From contig MU832119.1 in NCBI GenBank assembly GCA_029204225.1, forward strand, positions 22,189 through 86,188: a DNA stretch of 64,000 nucleotides, written 5' to 3'. Origin of the DNA: Diphasiastrum complanatum. Taxonomy: Eukaryota; Streptophyta; Lycopodiopsida; Lycopodiales; Lycopodiaceae. A program made the translations under genes and the position numbers. The notes beneath the pieces were generated by a model, which was not told the DNA's origin, searched no databases, and saw only the letters and a list, made by a program, of their open reading frames with translations. Positions 11,925 to 23,387 of this stretch are shown here, one piece after another. How positions within the stretch are numbered: the first letter of the stretch is position 1; each line of letters opens with the position of its first letter.

Positions 11925-11936
11925 GCTCTGATACCA
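11925..11936 (-). other. Primer-binding site (initiator-Met tRNA)
   Basis: The minus strand reads TGGTATCAGAGC next to an LTR edge ending ATTGACA. Confidence 0.8.
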
Positions 11937-12073
11937 TGTCAATAATCAAATATGCAACATCAAACATTCACCATAAGCAATCACCAAGTAGGGAGGTGGA
12001 AGAAGAACACACAATATCACTCAATCACACTAACTTCATACTGAATATAAAATGTACACATAAACTCTGAACC

Positions 12074-12204
<131 letters not shown>

Positions 12205-12299
12205 TTTAGGAGTAGACTACTAGACTAGCCTATGGCTAGTTACAGTTGATAATAGCTGTCAATAATAAAATACATCGACACAATAAATAAGAAGTTTAA

Positions 12300-13562
12300 C
12301 AATGAAGTTTATCATTGATTTCTAACATCGCGAGCTTCTACTTCCTCTTTGACTCCATCTATCGCCTTTTGAAGTGTATGATAGACAAATCTTTCACCAG
12401 TAAAATTTGAGTTGTGTGGAATGGCCTGGGTAGGGCTCGAAGAAAATAGCTAAGCTATTTTTCCTTTGAGATTGCATTTTCAGTGCCTCTTTCGTACGAA
12501 AGTGGTCAGATCTTTGTCGTCCCATTGTAGGTAAGTCAATTGGTCTTCCAAGAACATGATTTGATTACGAGATTGAGTCTCATTCTTGGTTTGCAATTCT
12601 TCCCACAATTCTTTCACATTCGAAGTTCATGAAAGATCTAGCATTATGTTGTCATCCACTGAAGACGCAATAATTGCTATAGCTTTGTCAGTTTTCTCCC
12701 TCCATTCACGAAGTTCTTTGCCAGGAGTAATTGGCTTCTCTTCTGTTGGTTCTACCCATTGCCAAAGACCTTCGCCCTTCAGCATGAGTGCAGTCTTTAA
12801 CTTCTAGATTAAATAATTCGAACTTTCTGTATCCAAGATCGTACTGATCTTAGACTGAATGCTGCTGATTGAAGACATCTTCTAGTCTTCCGAATAAGCT
12901 CCAGATATGACTGTTGATAGATGTGAGGTGTTCTGATACCACTGTAGGAAAAATACTAGGAATTCTCCTTCAAAGAACACGAAAGTTTGAATAAATCAAA
13001 CTAATATCAGTGTCTTCAATCGTATCTGATTATGGTCTATGTACTAATAGAGCAGTTTCTACTTTGATTGAATAAAGCATGCAGATATAGGAGATATATG
13101 CGTGAGTGTGATAGACAATTTTAGATAATCAGAAACAACTGATAAAATCATTTGTTGAGAATAATTATTATAATTCTAATTCTGATTCTTCTGTATACAT
13201 CTCTTGCTACCTTGTTGGTCTTTAATGAGTAAGTGTACATGTATCTATATTGTCACAGGATAGGTCTTTTGGCCTTCTTCCTTCTGTAACAGTCGATCTA
13301 ACCATTAAGAAGGTTGATATTCAACAACGTTCTCTTTCCAGACTCGAAAGGTTTTTGTTCGCGACAATTTATTGTTCGCGACAGTTTCGAGTTTCGAGTT
13401 TTGCGACAATTTCGAGTTTCGCGATAAATTCGAGTTTGAAAAAGAATAAAAAATGTTTCGAGTTCGAGTTTCTCAGCCTTTGTCAATTAGACTGTGCACT
13501 TTGTTGGTAGAACCGAGATTTGTCTATTGAGGTGTTCTACATAATATGCATGATTTCCTACG
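12300..13562 (-). mobile_element. Ty1/copia element L, LTR and gag
   Basis: Minus strand: LTR 13562-12943 with terminal inverted repeats (TGTAGGAAA seen at the 12943 end, TTTCCTACG at the other), then a Met-tRNA primer site variant (TGGTATCAGAAC, 12941-12930). Gag starts at 12877 (MSSISSIQSKISTILD) and continues with 'LWQWVEPTEEKPITPGKEL' and 'EWREKTDKAIAIIASSVDD'. The gag is the same family as element F at 40-45 kb. Protease and pol are not seen. Broken, a few breaks. Confidence 0.7.
12943..13562 (-). repeat. 5' LTR of copia element L
   Basis: About 620 bp, edges set by the primer site and by the TGTAGGAAA inverted terminal repeat. At 13355-13445 it contains a degenerate run of TTCGCGACAATTT/GAGTTTCG words, similar in flavour to the CG palindromes in the A-family LTRs. 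Confidence 0.6.
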
Positions 13563-13968
13563 GCAAAACTTCTAGTAAATTGATCTACTCCATAGTGATA
13601 TTCACCTAATTTGTCAATCGACTAATTGCTCCTAAAACATTTCTCGAAAGCTACATGTTTGATAGATCCAGCGCTATTACATTGTCAAAATCTTCGCATC
13701 TGATGCTTGTCCACAAACATGGACTATTGTCCCCTCCCTGCCGCTCTTTTGCAAACATAAAAGCAAAGCTGCAAAACATTTCTGCGATGTTCGATCCACA
13801 CTGGTTGTGAGGGACAAAGGTGACTTCGTTGGTGGTTTTGTTGCGATGATTGCCATTGCTGTTGGACTCATACTCCAAAGAGGCCAACCTATCAGAGTCT
13901 AGATTGGTGTACGCTCCACACCACACCACCTTCCTCTCTTTTGTTTGTGTATGCCTCGACGTCGACAC
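13563..13968 (-). pseudogene. Leucine-rich-repeat protein fragment
   Basis: The minus strand encodes 'DNSPCLWTSIRCEDFDNVIA' followed by 'LDLSNM' and, in the same frame after a stop, 'LSRNVLGAISRLTN'. This is the layout of a plant LRR N-terminal cap (C-x-W-x-x-[IV]-x-C ... V-x-x-L-D-L-S) leading into the first leucine-rich repeats of receptor kinases or receptor-like proteins. The frame has at least three stops and ends exactly at the edge of the copia L LTR. This suggests that the LTR insertion cut an LRR gene, or landed in one already decaying. The first 60 or so codons from 13968 are not clearly part of the protein. Confidence 0.45.
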
Positions 13969-14203
13969 TTTTTACACATGCACTCCATTTCAACCCTCCA
14001 CCATGCATGCATGTTATTTTATCCCTCCACCAAGGTACATACTTTAAGTGATAGGAACACACACAATTTAGCCTTTAAGGTTAACTTTATCTCAAACTTT
14101 ATCCCAAATTCCATTGAAATACATTAACACATAAAAACATTAACACATACTATTGCCTTTGCAAAATGGGCAAAAATGGGTGACACTGGTTAATTCGTAG
14201 TAT

Positions 14204-14336
14204 GGAAGGAGCCGGGCAGAAGCCATTTTGCCCGGTAAGTATTTCCAAAAAAATTTGGGCGAGGCCCGGAGGGGTCGAGCGTAATTTTTTTTTGAAAAGC
14301 TGAACCGGGCAAAATAGCCTTTGCCCGGCTCCTTCC
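14204..14336. repeat. Foldback (MITE-like) inverted repeat
   Basis: Two 32-bp arms (14204-14235 and 14305-14336) are inverted copies with about three mismatches. Outer ends are GGAAGGAGCCGGGCA and TGCCCGGCTCCTTCC. Weaker complementarity continues inward through A/T runs, so nearly the whole 133 bp can fold. The arms also hold an inner CCGGGCA/TGCCCGG pair. The GC-rich arms stand out from AT-rich surroundings. No clear target-site duplication. Confidence 0.8.
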
Positions 14337-14816
14337 ATTGCATATTGAATACCTAAAATTTTTTCAGAAGCACATTACGAAGCATAATAAGCAGGTTTGA
14401 CTTTGACTGACCAACACAAATGTGCCACATGGCAGTTGTACGAAATCCGTACGGACGGGCATAGACAGGCAAAAAGAAAAAAAGCAAAATCTGCCTTTAA
14501 AAAAAATGCATGCATTTTTTGCTTTTTAATTTATTTGAAAATGGGCATAATATGCGAGAGTATGGGTTACTTGGTGTGAGAGTATGGATTACGTGGTGTG
14601 AAAGTATTAATGATATGAGACACGCACAGGGAGGGAGGATACGATGAAAAGGATTAATGGGATGGGATGCGATGGGATGAGATGATGTGAAAAGGATTCA
14701 TGGGATAGGAGATCGTTGATGGAACGGAGGGAGGAAGGAGAGCTCGGACTCGGAGCAGCACTGCATTTGATGTGCGAGCTTAAGGAGAGGAGCAGCAGCA
14801 CGCACACACGCCAGCC

Positions 14817-17800
14817 ATGGCAATGACAGCAACAACGTTCAAAGGACGAGGAGGAGGAGTAGAACTAGGCCTTTGTTTCAACCCCAACGATGATCGTCAT
14901 CATGGCAGTCTCTTCTTCTTGTTCCTCTCTGGTGATCGTTCTTCTCTCCCTCCTCCTCCTTATCGATCTCTACTCCTCTTGTGCCCCCCTCGCCTCATCA
15001 TCATCAGACCCACAAATGAATACGCCCTCGCCTCATCATCATCTTCTTCTGCTTCGCTCACTTGTACTACTGCTCTTATTCCTCCTTCTAGAGGTTGTCC
15101 TCGGATGGACGTCACCAGAAAGGAGGCACTGTGGATCAATAATCGGTTCAATCCTCATTGTGTTCGTGCCAGGCTACCTGTCATGCTACAATTTCAACAA
15201 CAGAAGCCATCCGCTTCTTCAACACCTCGGGGCTCGGGTACGCTTATTGTTTCAGTCATACTTTAACTCGCCAGCACTCCGTCGTTGAGGTGGGGGATGA
15301 ATTTGCAGAGATGCTTAAAGCCACATCGACAATCCTTAATCATGTTTCTGATGCATTCTGGTTCACCCTTAGGGCATGCAGGCAGACTAGTTAGAATGGA
15401 GCAGCTCTGGCAGGAGTTTTTCTCAGATCCATCGCAGTGGTGGGACAATAGATTGACTAAGGTGCGCCTCATTTCAAGCTGCACTTGCTTTTGGCTAATC
15501 ACCTCTCGCTTGAATTTTATTGTTGCTATGATATTATGGGTCTGATTGGTTAGTGTACTCGTTTTCCTTAAGTTGAGGCTTTGACTGTGATCTGTATAAT
15601 GTTATGCAGAAAAGTCCAAAGTACCCGGACTTTAAACATAAGAGGACGCTTGAGGGCCTATGGGTTGATGGTTGGCTGAATCCCTCCTGGGTAAAAGAAA
15701 AGATGGCTTCTATGACATTGGGTCATATACAATCTGGTGATGGATTGAGATCACGGTACGGTTTTAATCTCGGTGTGGTATGTGCAGCTCTAGGTCCGGG
15801 TGTGACACTACCACATGTCCTCCTTTCTCTTGATCTTTCAAAATTGACACTTTAAAAAGAGTTTTTTATATTTCATATTTTTTTCAGCTGTTCTAATTTC
15901 TTTATCATCATTATATGAATCATGCAGGGTGCCCTACTCCTTTTGCAATGGTGATAAGCTGAGCAGACTCTGTGAGGAGGGACGCTTGAAAGAGGCCCTA
16001 CATATATTGGAGCTTATCGTCCAGCAAACTACTAAACCTCCAATTCACGCCTATGTTTGCCTTTTGAAGGGGTGTTCCAGAAGGAAGGCCCTGGAGGAGG
16101 GCAAGAAAGTGCATGCCCTTATAGTCCAAAGTGTACTTGATTCAAATATTTTCTTAGCAAACACCCTCGTTCACATGTACTCCAAGTGCGGTAGTGTGCT
16201 ACAGGCACACAAAGTATTCAGCAACATGCCTCAACACAATGTGTATTCGTGGACTGCTATCATCTCAGCATATGCTGATAGCGGAGAAGTTGAGGAGGCT
16301 ATTAATTTATTTCAGCAAATGCAAGAGACAGGCTTAGCACCAGACAAGGTTCTGTTCGTTCTCCTCCTTAAAGCATGTGCCAGGCTAGCAGCTCTGGAAC
16401 AGGGCAGAGAGCTCCACTCCGACATCATAAAAAGAGGCTTTCAGTCGGATGTGATTGTAGGAAGCACCCTTGTTAACATGTATGCAAAATGCGGGTGCAC
16501 AGAGGACGCCCGTGAACTGTTCGACAACATGAGTGAACGAGATGTGGTTTCATGGACTGCGATGATTGCGGGATATGCACAGAATGGGCTTGGTAAGGAG
16601 GCCCTTGCTCTGTATGAGCAAATGAAACAGGAAGGCATGCAGCCAAACAATGTCACGTTCGTTCTTCTCTTAAAAGCATGTGCCAGCCTAGCAGCCCTGG
16701 AACAGGGCAAAATGCTCCACTCCGAGATCATAAAAAGAGGCTTTCAGTCGGATGTGGTTGTAGGCAGCACCCTTGTTGACATGTATGCAAAATGTGGCTG
16801 CACAGGAGACGCCCGCGAGCTGTTCAACAACATGAGTGAACGAAATGTGGTTTCATGGAATGTGATGATGGCGGGATATGCACAGAATGGGCTTGGCAAG
16901 GAGGCCCTTGCTCTGTTTGAGCAAATGAAACAGGAAGGCGTGCAGCCAGACCATGTCACGTTCGTTCTTCTCCTAAAAGCATGTGCCAGCCTAGCAGCCC
17001 TGGAACAAGGCAAACAGCTGCACTCCGAAATCATAAAAAGAGACTTTCAGTCGGATGTGGTTGTAGGCAGCACCCTTGTTGACATGTATGCAAAATGCGG
17101 CTGCACGGAGGACGCCCGTGAGCTGTTCGACAACATGAGTGAACGAAATGTGGTTTCATGGAATGCGATGATTGCGGGATATGCACAGAATGGGCTTGGC
17201 AAGGATGCCCTTGCTCTGTATGAGCAAATGAAACAGGAAGGTGTGCAGCCAGACATTGTCACCTTCGTTCTTCTCCTAAAAGCATGTGCCAGCCTAGCAG
17301 CCCTGGAACAGGGCAAACAGCTCCACTCGGAGATCATAAAAAGAGGCTTTCAGTCAGATGTGGTTGTAGGCAGAACCCTTGTTGACATGTATGGAAAATG
17401 CGGGTGCACAGAAGACGCCCGCGAGCTGTTTGACAGCATGAGTGAACGAGATGTGGTTTCATGGACTGCGATGATTGCAGGATATGCACAAAATGGGCTT
17501 GGCAAGGATGCCCTTGCTCTGTATGAGCAAATGAAACAGGAAGGCGTGCAGCCAGACAATGTCACGTTTGTTCTTCTCCTAAAAGCATGTGCCAGCCTAG
17601 CAGCCCTGGAACAGGGCAAACAGCTCCACTCCGAGATCTTAAAAAGAGGCTTTCAGTCGGATGTGGTTGTAGGCAGCACCCTTGTTGACATGTATGCAAA
17701 ATGCGGTTGCACAGAGGACGCCCGGGAGCTGTTCAACAACATGAGTGAGCGACATGTGGTTTCATGGAATGCGATGATTGCGGGATATGCACAGAATGAC

Positions 17801-18758
17801 CTTGGCAAGGAGGCACTTGCTTTGTTTGAGCAAATGAAACAGGAAGGCGTGCAGCCAGATAATGTCACGTTCGTTCTTCTCCTAAAAGCATGTGCCAGCC
17901 TAGCAGCCCTGAAACAGGGCAAACAGCTCCACTCCGAGATCATAAAAAGAGGCTTTCAGTCGGATGTGACTGTAGGCAACACCCTTGTTGACATGTATGC
18001 AAAATGCGGGTGCACAGAGGATGCCCGTGCACTGTTAGACAACATGAGTGAACGAGATGTGGTTTCATGGACTGCGATGATTGCGGGATATGCACAGAAT
18101 GGGCTTGCCCAGGAAGCCCTCGCTCTGTTTGAGCAAATGCAGAGGGAAGGCACAAAACCTGACGAGGTCACATATATTAGTGTTCTCTCTGCATGTGTCC
18201 ATTCTGGCCTTGTAGATCAAGGTCGTTATGTCTTTGATTCCATGTGTAAAAATGGTGTTACACCAACCGGGGAACACTATGCATGTATGGTTGATCTTCT
18301 AGGGCGTGCAGGGTGCTTGGCCGATGCTGAGCTTTTTATCAACAAAATGCCAATTCAGCCTGATAGTGTGGTTTGGATGACTTTGCTTGGTGCAGCTAGA
18401 ACCCATGCCCATGTGGAGATAGGAAGACGTGCCTTTGAACGTGTCGTGAAGTTGGAACCAAAAAATGCTGCACCTTATTTGCTGCTATCAAACATCTATG
18501 CAGCTGCTGGTAGGAAGGATGAATTAGCAAAGATCAGAGATCAAATGAAGGAGGCAGGTGTGAAAAAAATGCCTGGGTGCAGCTGGATCGATGTTGATAA
18601 CCATCTGTCTGCCTTTGTTGTAGGTGATGCAACTCATCCACAAAGCAAGGAGATTCAGGCTGAACTGGATAGATTGATGGGGTTGATGAAGAAGGCAGGG
18701 TATAAACCTAATTTAAGCTTTGTGCTGGATGATGTGGAGGACAAGGAGAATGACATCT

Positions 18759-18760
<2 letters not shown>
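14817..18760 (+). CDS. PLS-class PPR protein (E type) with N-terminal PDF motifs
   Basis: Predicted organellar RNA-binding protein of 1159 aa. Model: exons 14817-15237, 15382-15461, 15610-15755 and 15928-18760. All three introns (144, 148 and 172 bp) are GT-AG and keep phase, and the repeat exon has no upstream ATG of its own. Residues 1-90 are Ser/Leu-rich, fitting a transit peptide. Residues 98-122 (TRKEALWINNRFNP) and 149-195 (EFFSDPSQWWDNR; YPDFKHK; LWVDGWLNPSWV) look like one degenerate and one good PDF motif, as in plant OSB single-stranded-DNA-binding proteins. One divergent PLS triplet is followed by six near-identical 101-aa L-S-P units (residues 361-966), then E1 and E2 (LLGAARTHAHVEIGRRAFE; GCSWIDVDNHLSAFVVGD; THPQSKEI). 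The protein stops at VLDDVEDKENDI, where a DYW deaminase domain would begin. Known family role: site-specific organellar RNA editing or processing. Splice sites are inferred by eye. Confidence 0.85.
16361..18178 (+). repeat. Six tandem 303-bp PPR-coding units
   Basis: Units start at 16361, 16664, 16967, 17270, 17573 and 17876, each opening with the codons for LLLKAC and encoding one L, one S and one P motif (101 aa). They are nearly identical in DNA, with no length change, so the reading frame is never disturbed. The sixth is the most divergent at its 3' end, where it leads into the C-terminal motifs. The pattern implies recent unequal exchange or gene conversion. Confidence 0.95.
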
Positions 18761-18762
<2 letters not shown>

Positions 18763-18836
<74 letters not shown>

Positions 18837-18857
18837 GCACGCGCGCGCGCACACACA
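18763..18857. repeat. Compound (CT)n(CA)n(CG)n microsatellite
   Basis: Begins three bases after the PPR stop codon: about 16 CT units, about 20 CA units, a short GC alternation and a few more CA. It would form the start of the 3' UTR. Confidence 0.97.
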
Positions 18858-21800
18858 ATGATATTTTCTATTGATGGACTAAGTACGGTTTTTAACACGT
18901 TGCAATTTTTATTCCTAAAACATGGATTAATGATGTTATGCGTTTCACGTAAATGCTAGATAGATACTGTTTGTTTGTACTTAACATAGTATGCAATTTG
19001 TCATGCACTTCGTGGTATATTTACATTACTATCTTGGACTGCTTCCCTAGACTTGAGACTTGACGTTATATAAGATTGTTTTTGCTTGGTATATTAGCAA
19101 TAGTGAAATTTGAATTATTTTGCACTGTTTGCTTTTTGTTGGTAAAATTTTCCTGAAACAAATACAAGCACTTACTCGTTTGTTGGCTCTGCCGTAGGCA
19201 GGGGCTTATTTTTCAGGATTGCTTTTCACCTGCTTGCGATCTTCTTTATTTATTTATTTTTTTTAAATATTCGTATATATTTTTTTGGTCTCCATAATTT
19301 GTGTGAGATTGACAGGTGGTAATGTTTTGAGTTTTTAAAAACCTTTTTGGTTTTCAGCTTTTCACGTCTTTGGGTTTGTCGTAGATTCTCTTTGCAGAGT
19401 AACGATTGAAGTATGTCACGTTTGTTGGTTCTTTGGAGCTCCTCGCTGCCCCTTTGCATGCAATGTGTGTAGGTGCCACCGACTTGATCAGCTGAAGCAT
19501 ACCTGTGATTTATAAAAAGACAGTTTTCATGTTATCAGATGCAACATACCTGTGATTTATGTATGCAAGACAGTTTTGAAAAATATTGCGAACCTGCGAT
19601 TCAGGAGAAACAGAAAGCATACATGTGATTTACGCAAAGGGAGATTTGAAAGAAAAGAAGAGAACCTGCGGTTTAGGAGAAACAGAAAGCTGCATAGTAC
19701 ATGGTTCGAAACTCTACCACGTTCCAATTTTTGGGTGAAATTCCTACCGCCATGCTCCAAAATCAAATTTCAGCCAACCTTGCTGATCTTTTCTGTATTC
19801 ACGGCTGCTAGGAACTTGTTCACAAATAAGTTAATCAATTGTTCTGACATATGCTCTTAGAAAGGTAATGTTTGCTGTAGCTCTTTGATGTTCAGTGTCT
19901 GTTCAGACAAATAGATTAGGAAATGCCTGTCACTCTGTTAATCTGACAACAATTCCCATAACATAGAAAAAGTAACAGATTGTGAAAATACGGGTAGTGA
20001 TTGCATGCTCATCAATATCAGCAAGATGAGGGGAAATCTGAAGTTCCCAGTCGGGAGCTCATATTCACAATCCGCTCACCAGTTCTGATGAGAGGAAGAA
20101 GTTCTTTGTCACGTTTTTGACAGCATACTGGTTTGTGTGGATCACATCTCTCGGTCCTTGTTTCTTGTCAATATAATCATGTGAATGGATCCCATGACTA
20201 GCGTTATTGATGTATACGAAAACCGTAAAGTAGTTAGATTCATTAATTAGGTACAGGTTCACAATCACACGCATCATGCATGTGAATGAACGATGTGCTT
20301 AAAAACTTATACGCCTTGAAGGAAGTTCTGGTAGGATTAGCGCTTACCATCGCAGACGGAACTCAAATTTTCCTCATAATCTGCCACACCACTATATTTG
20401 CTGCTTTCATGGCAAGGGTCAGTGCCGCAGCCTACCCCAAAGAACGTACTCATAACCTCTGTGACAAAAAACTACCAGGACTTAACAGATTTTTTGTGGT
20501 TCAGTCTTCTAGAACTGGATAAAGGTACTGATTTAAAGGGACACCAACCGCAGCTTGGACTCTGTACACAACCGACAATTGTTGATCAAAGTGCTAATCT
20601 GCCAGAGGCCTAGCCTCATTGTCTTAGAAGTTAGAACTGCAGTTTAGTGTTGGTATAGCTAAACGGCTAACACAACATGAAAGATTTGCGCATGCTCATG
20701 GCCATAACCGTTTTATCTAACATGATAAAAACCAAAGAGTACTTTGATCTCACCATGAAATAAATTTATTTTCTTAATCATATTGCAAAGCTGCTGAATG
20801 TAAAAAGTTGTTTTCGTCAGCATCACTCGCAAGTCTATTATAGTCAACGTTTTGAATTACAGGATACACCATCTATCCGGTCAATATTGCTCTCACTTTT
20901 ATACAACACTTGCGACCATGTATACCTTTGCATTCTAGAAAGTAGAACCAAAACTGCATATAGTAGTTCTACATCATTAGGATGCAGGAGTCTTTACAGC
21001 CCCGCCGAGCACTGTAGCTACAGATATAAGTACAGAATGGCTTTTTAGCTTTCTGAAAGTGGACTTAGAAGATTGAAACGGAAATTCCTACACTTGTACA
21101 GTTCTACAGTAATATTAAAGCTTCATGCGCAAGTATGTATACACCAACCGCCTGTAATTTTTGTACGTTTTCAAAAAATTTGTGAAAGAGCAAACATTCC
21201 CACTGCAGTTGGCATCTCGGGCCTTTAAAGGAAATCATGACAGCAGTAGGATAGAAAGTGAATATACTCCCTTACATTTTCAGATGGGAGAATCTCATGC
21301 TCTCAGCTTACTCTGGAAAACACTATAAAAGGTCAGTACGAAATTGAAACATTGCAAATATGTCCGAATACTCAATAGCATGAGAATATTGTGGTAGGAC
21401 AAAAGTTTGATATCTATCCTTAATTATACTAAAAAGTACTCACATGGATTAGTGAACATGCATACGTACAAATCGCAAAAGAAACTTTGTTAAAATTGCG
21501 TTGTAAAACTTCTGTCGTTAGAGGCCAGCCATTAAGAAAAGCATCAGAACAATAAGGCTGTTTAGGCAAACGAAAAGGCTACACAAACAGGACATTTGCC
21601 TTTTTCTGTAGCTAGGCTTGATCGGATGGCATTGTCAGAAAAGAATCCTTAAAGAACCCATGAAGATTACCTTTGGACCTGAACAAGCCACTCGCCGAGA
21701 TTAATGAGTGCGTGGTGCATTCTTGATCTTAACTCCTTGACGATAGGGATCCTTTTTCAGAAGATTTGAGAACCAGAAGCGTTCTCTTATCGAGAGTAAA

Positions 21801-22370
21801 CCATCTGCCATAGTGGCTAACAATTCGAATTGGAGCGATTTCCTCGATACTTTTTCATCCTGATTTTAGCTCATTGAGTAAGTTCTTCAACGTTGTCTTC
21901 AAAGCCTGCACATATAACACAGGTTCTGAATCAGTGCATCTGCATTGTCTCGGAATCTGAATTCTGAATTGAATTCTGTAAGGGAACGTCTCGGAGTCCT
22001 AATACAAGAGAGACGAAGCAGGTCATTGTTTGTGAGCTAGGCATGTGCTTTAAAAACCTTCTATTGATGATTACGTAGGTAGATGAATATATTGAAATTC
22101 TAAGTACAACCATTTTTCATAGTACCTTTTGGTTGCATGTTAATCTTTGTGGATTTTATTACTCATTATTTATGTTTCTAATACAATACTTATGGTAGTA
22201 CATTTCTCTCTTTTTGAAGCTTGATAGGTCCCACGAGTTAATGCAATGGAGACGTTCTTAGTCCCACGAGTTAACAATCATGGGCCTGCTTTATCTAATT
22301 TGAATTTGGATAATAAATGCTTTGCCCTCCAAATGATCAGTTCAGTGCTATCCTTGATTTTTGCTATCAG
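18858..22370. other. No gene; short local duplications
   Basis: AT-rich sequence downstream of the PPR gene with no recognisable domain on either strand. At 19497-19690 two short words are locally repeated: CATACCTGTGATTTA occurs at about 19498 and 19546 (a variant at 19618), and AACCTGCGATTCAGGAGAAA at about 19591 and, with changes, 19661. Confidence 0.6.
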
Positions 22371-22379
22371 TGAACATAT

Positions 22380-22590
22380 CATTGCTTTCTGCTATGATCA
22401 ATTCACATTGCTATCTTGCTTTCTGCTATCAGTTCATTGCTATTTTGCTTTCTGCTAGATCGGTTCATTGCTATAGTTCCTTTTTGCTCTCACGACATTG
22501 CTATGTTGCTTTTTGCTAGATCAGTTCATTGCTATCGTTGCTCTCTGTTATCAGTTCATTGCTGTCGTTTTGCTCTTTCCTGTCTTTTGT
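22380..22590 (+). repeat. Degenerate ~31-bp minisatellite
   Basis: About seven imperfect units built on TTGCTTTCTGCTATCAG followed by TTCATTGCTAT, with units of roughly 25-36 bp. Starts are near 22384, 22417, 22447, 22484, 22508, 22539 and 22569. Confidence 0.8.
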
Positions 22591-23387
22591 TTATTGCATT
22601 CCGCAAAATTGATCTCGATCATCTATTATAAAAGATAAGGACACCTGCAAGGAAGTGCAACCCCATTGGTCAGGGACCTTCGCCGAGAATTTTGGAAGCT
22701 ATTTTTACAATACTGAATATGCTTACAAATTTTTGTCCAAAACTGATGAGCCAAACTAGTACTTTGTCTAATGAACCCTCAAAATTAGTCTATAAAAGGC
22801 TTGAATTCGATTTCATTTCTCACTTTGCTAGTAAAGCTCTTGCGAATTTTTCCCGTGACCAAACTTTCCCGAAGATTTCACACAACTTTCTGATACACTC
22901 TCAATTGAGCCTTTTTACTTTCAGTTTTTATCCTTTTGCCATCATGTCTTCCAGAGCTAGAGTGGGATATCTTTCGAACGTGAGGAGAGAGAGAGCGAGC
23001 TGATTGCGAGAGAGCGAGAGAGAGAGAGAGAGAAGCCGGCGGCTTGCTGTCCCATAATAGAAGTAATTATTAAACAATTATTACAATTACACTACCGCAA
23101 ATTTGTTACAAAGAGTCATACTCTCTTCATATCTCTAGTGGACCCAGTTTAGAATGTTAAACAATAAACATTTTTTTGAGTGCATTTGTACCCAAAAAAG
23201 GTAGTGTCCTTGACAGTCCATGTTGTGTACCACCAAAACATTCTTTTAGCCAGAAGCCAATATTTGTATTTTGAAAAGAAAATTGTCATTCATTGAACAT
23301 AAACTTTACATGTTATGTCACAAAATTATCGTTCCATCTTTACAGCAACCAGTCTTAGAGGAAATATTTCAAATACGACGATCCAGT
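22591..23387. other. No confident gene; promoter-like TATA box
   Basis: Contains CTATAAAAGG at about 22791, followed some 150 bp later by an ATG (22945) that opens a frame of only 19 codons. That frame runs into a GA/CGAGAG-rich low-complexity run (22980-23030). This could be a decayed promoter and first exon, but nothing identifies it. Confidence 0.35.

Noticed and set aside
16441-18171. Series of ~96-codon minus-strand frames spaced 303 bp apart
   Set aside because: They are antisense shadows of the tandem PPR units; their regular spacing comes from the repeat.
16361-18178. CRISPR-like regular repeat spacing
   Set aside because: The repeats are contiguous protein-coding PPR units in a eukaryotic gene, with no spacer structure.
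20286-20613. Overlapping 70-80 codon frames downstream of the PPR gene
   Set aside because: Short, overlapping in two phases, no domain or splice context.
22692-23003. 103-codon frame downstream of mixed sequence, with an internal TATA box
   Set aside because: The TATA box lies inside the frame and the end runs into GA-rich low complexity; no protein similarity recognised.
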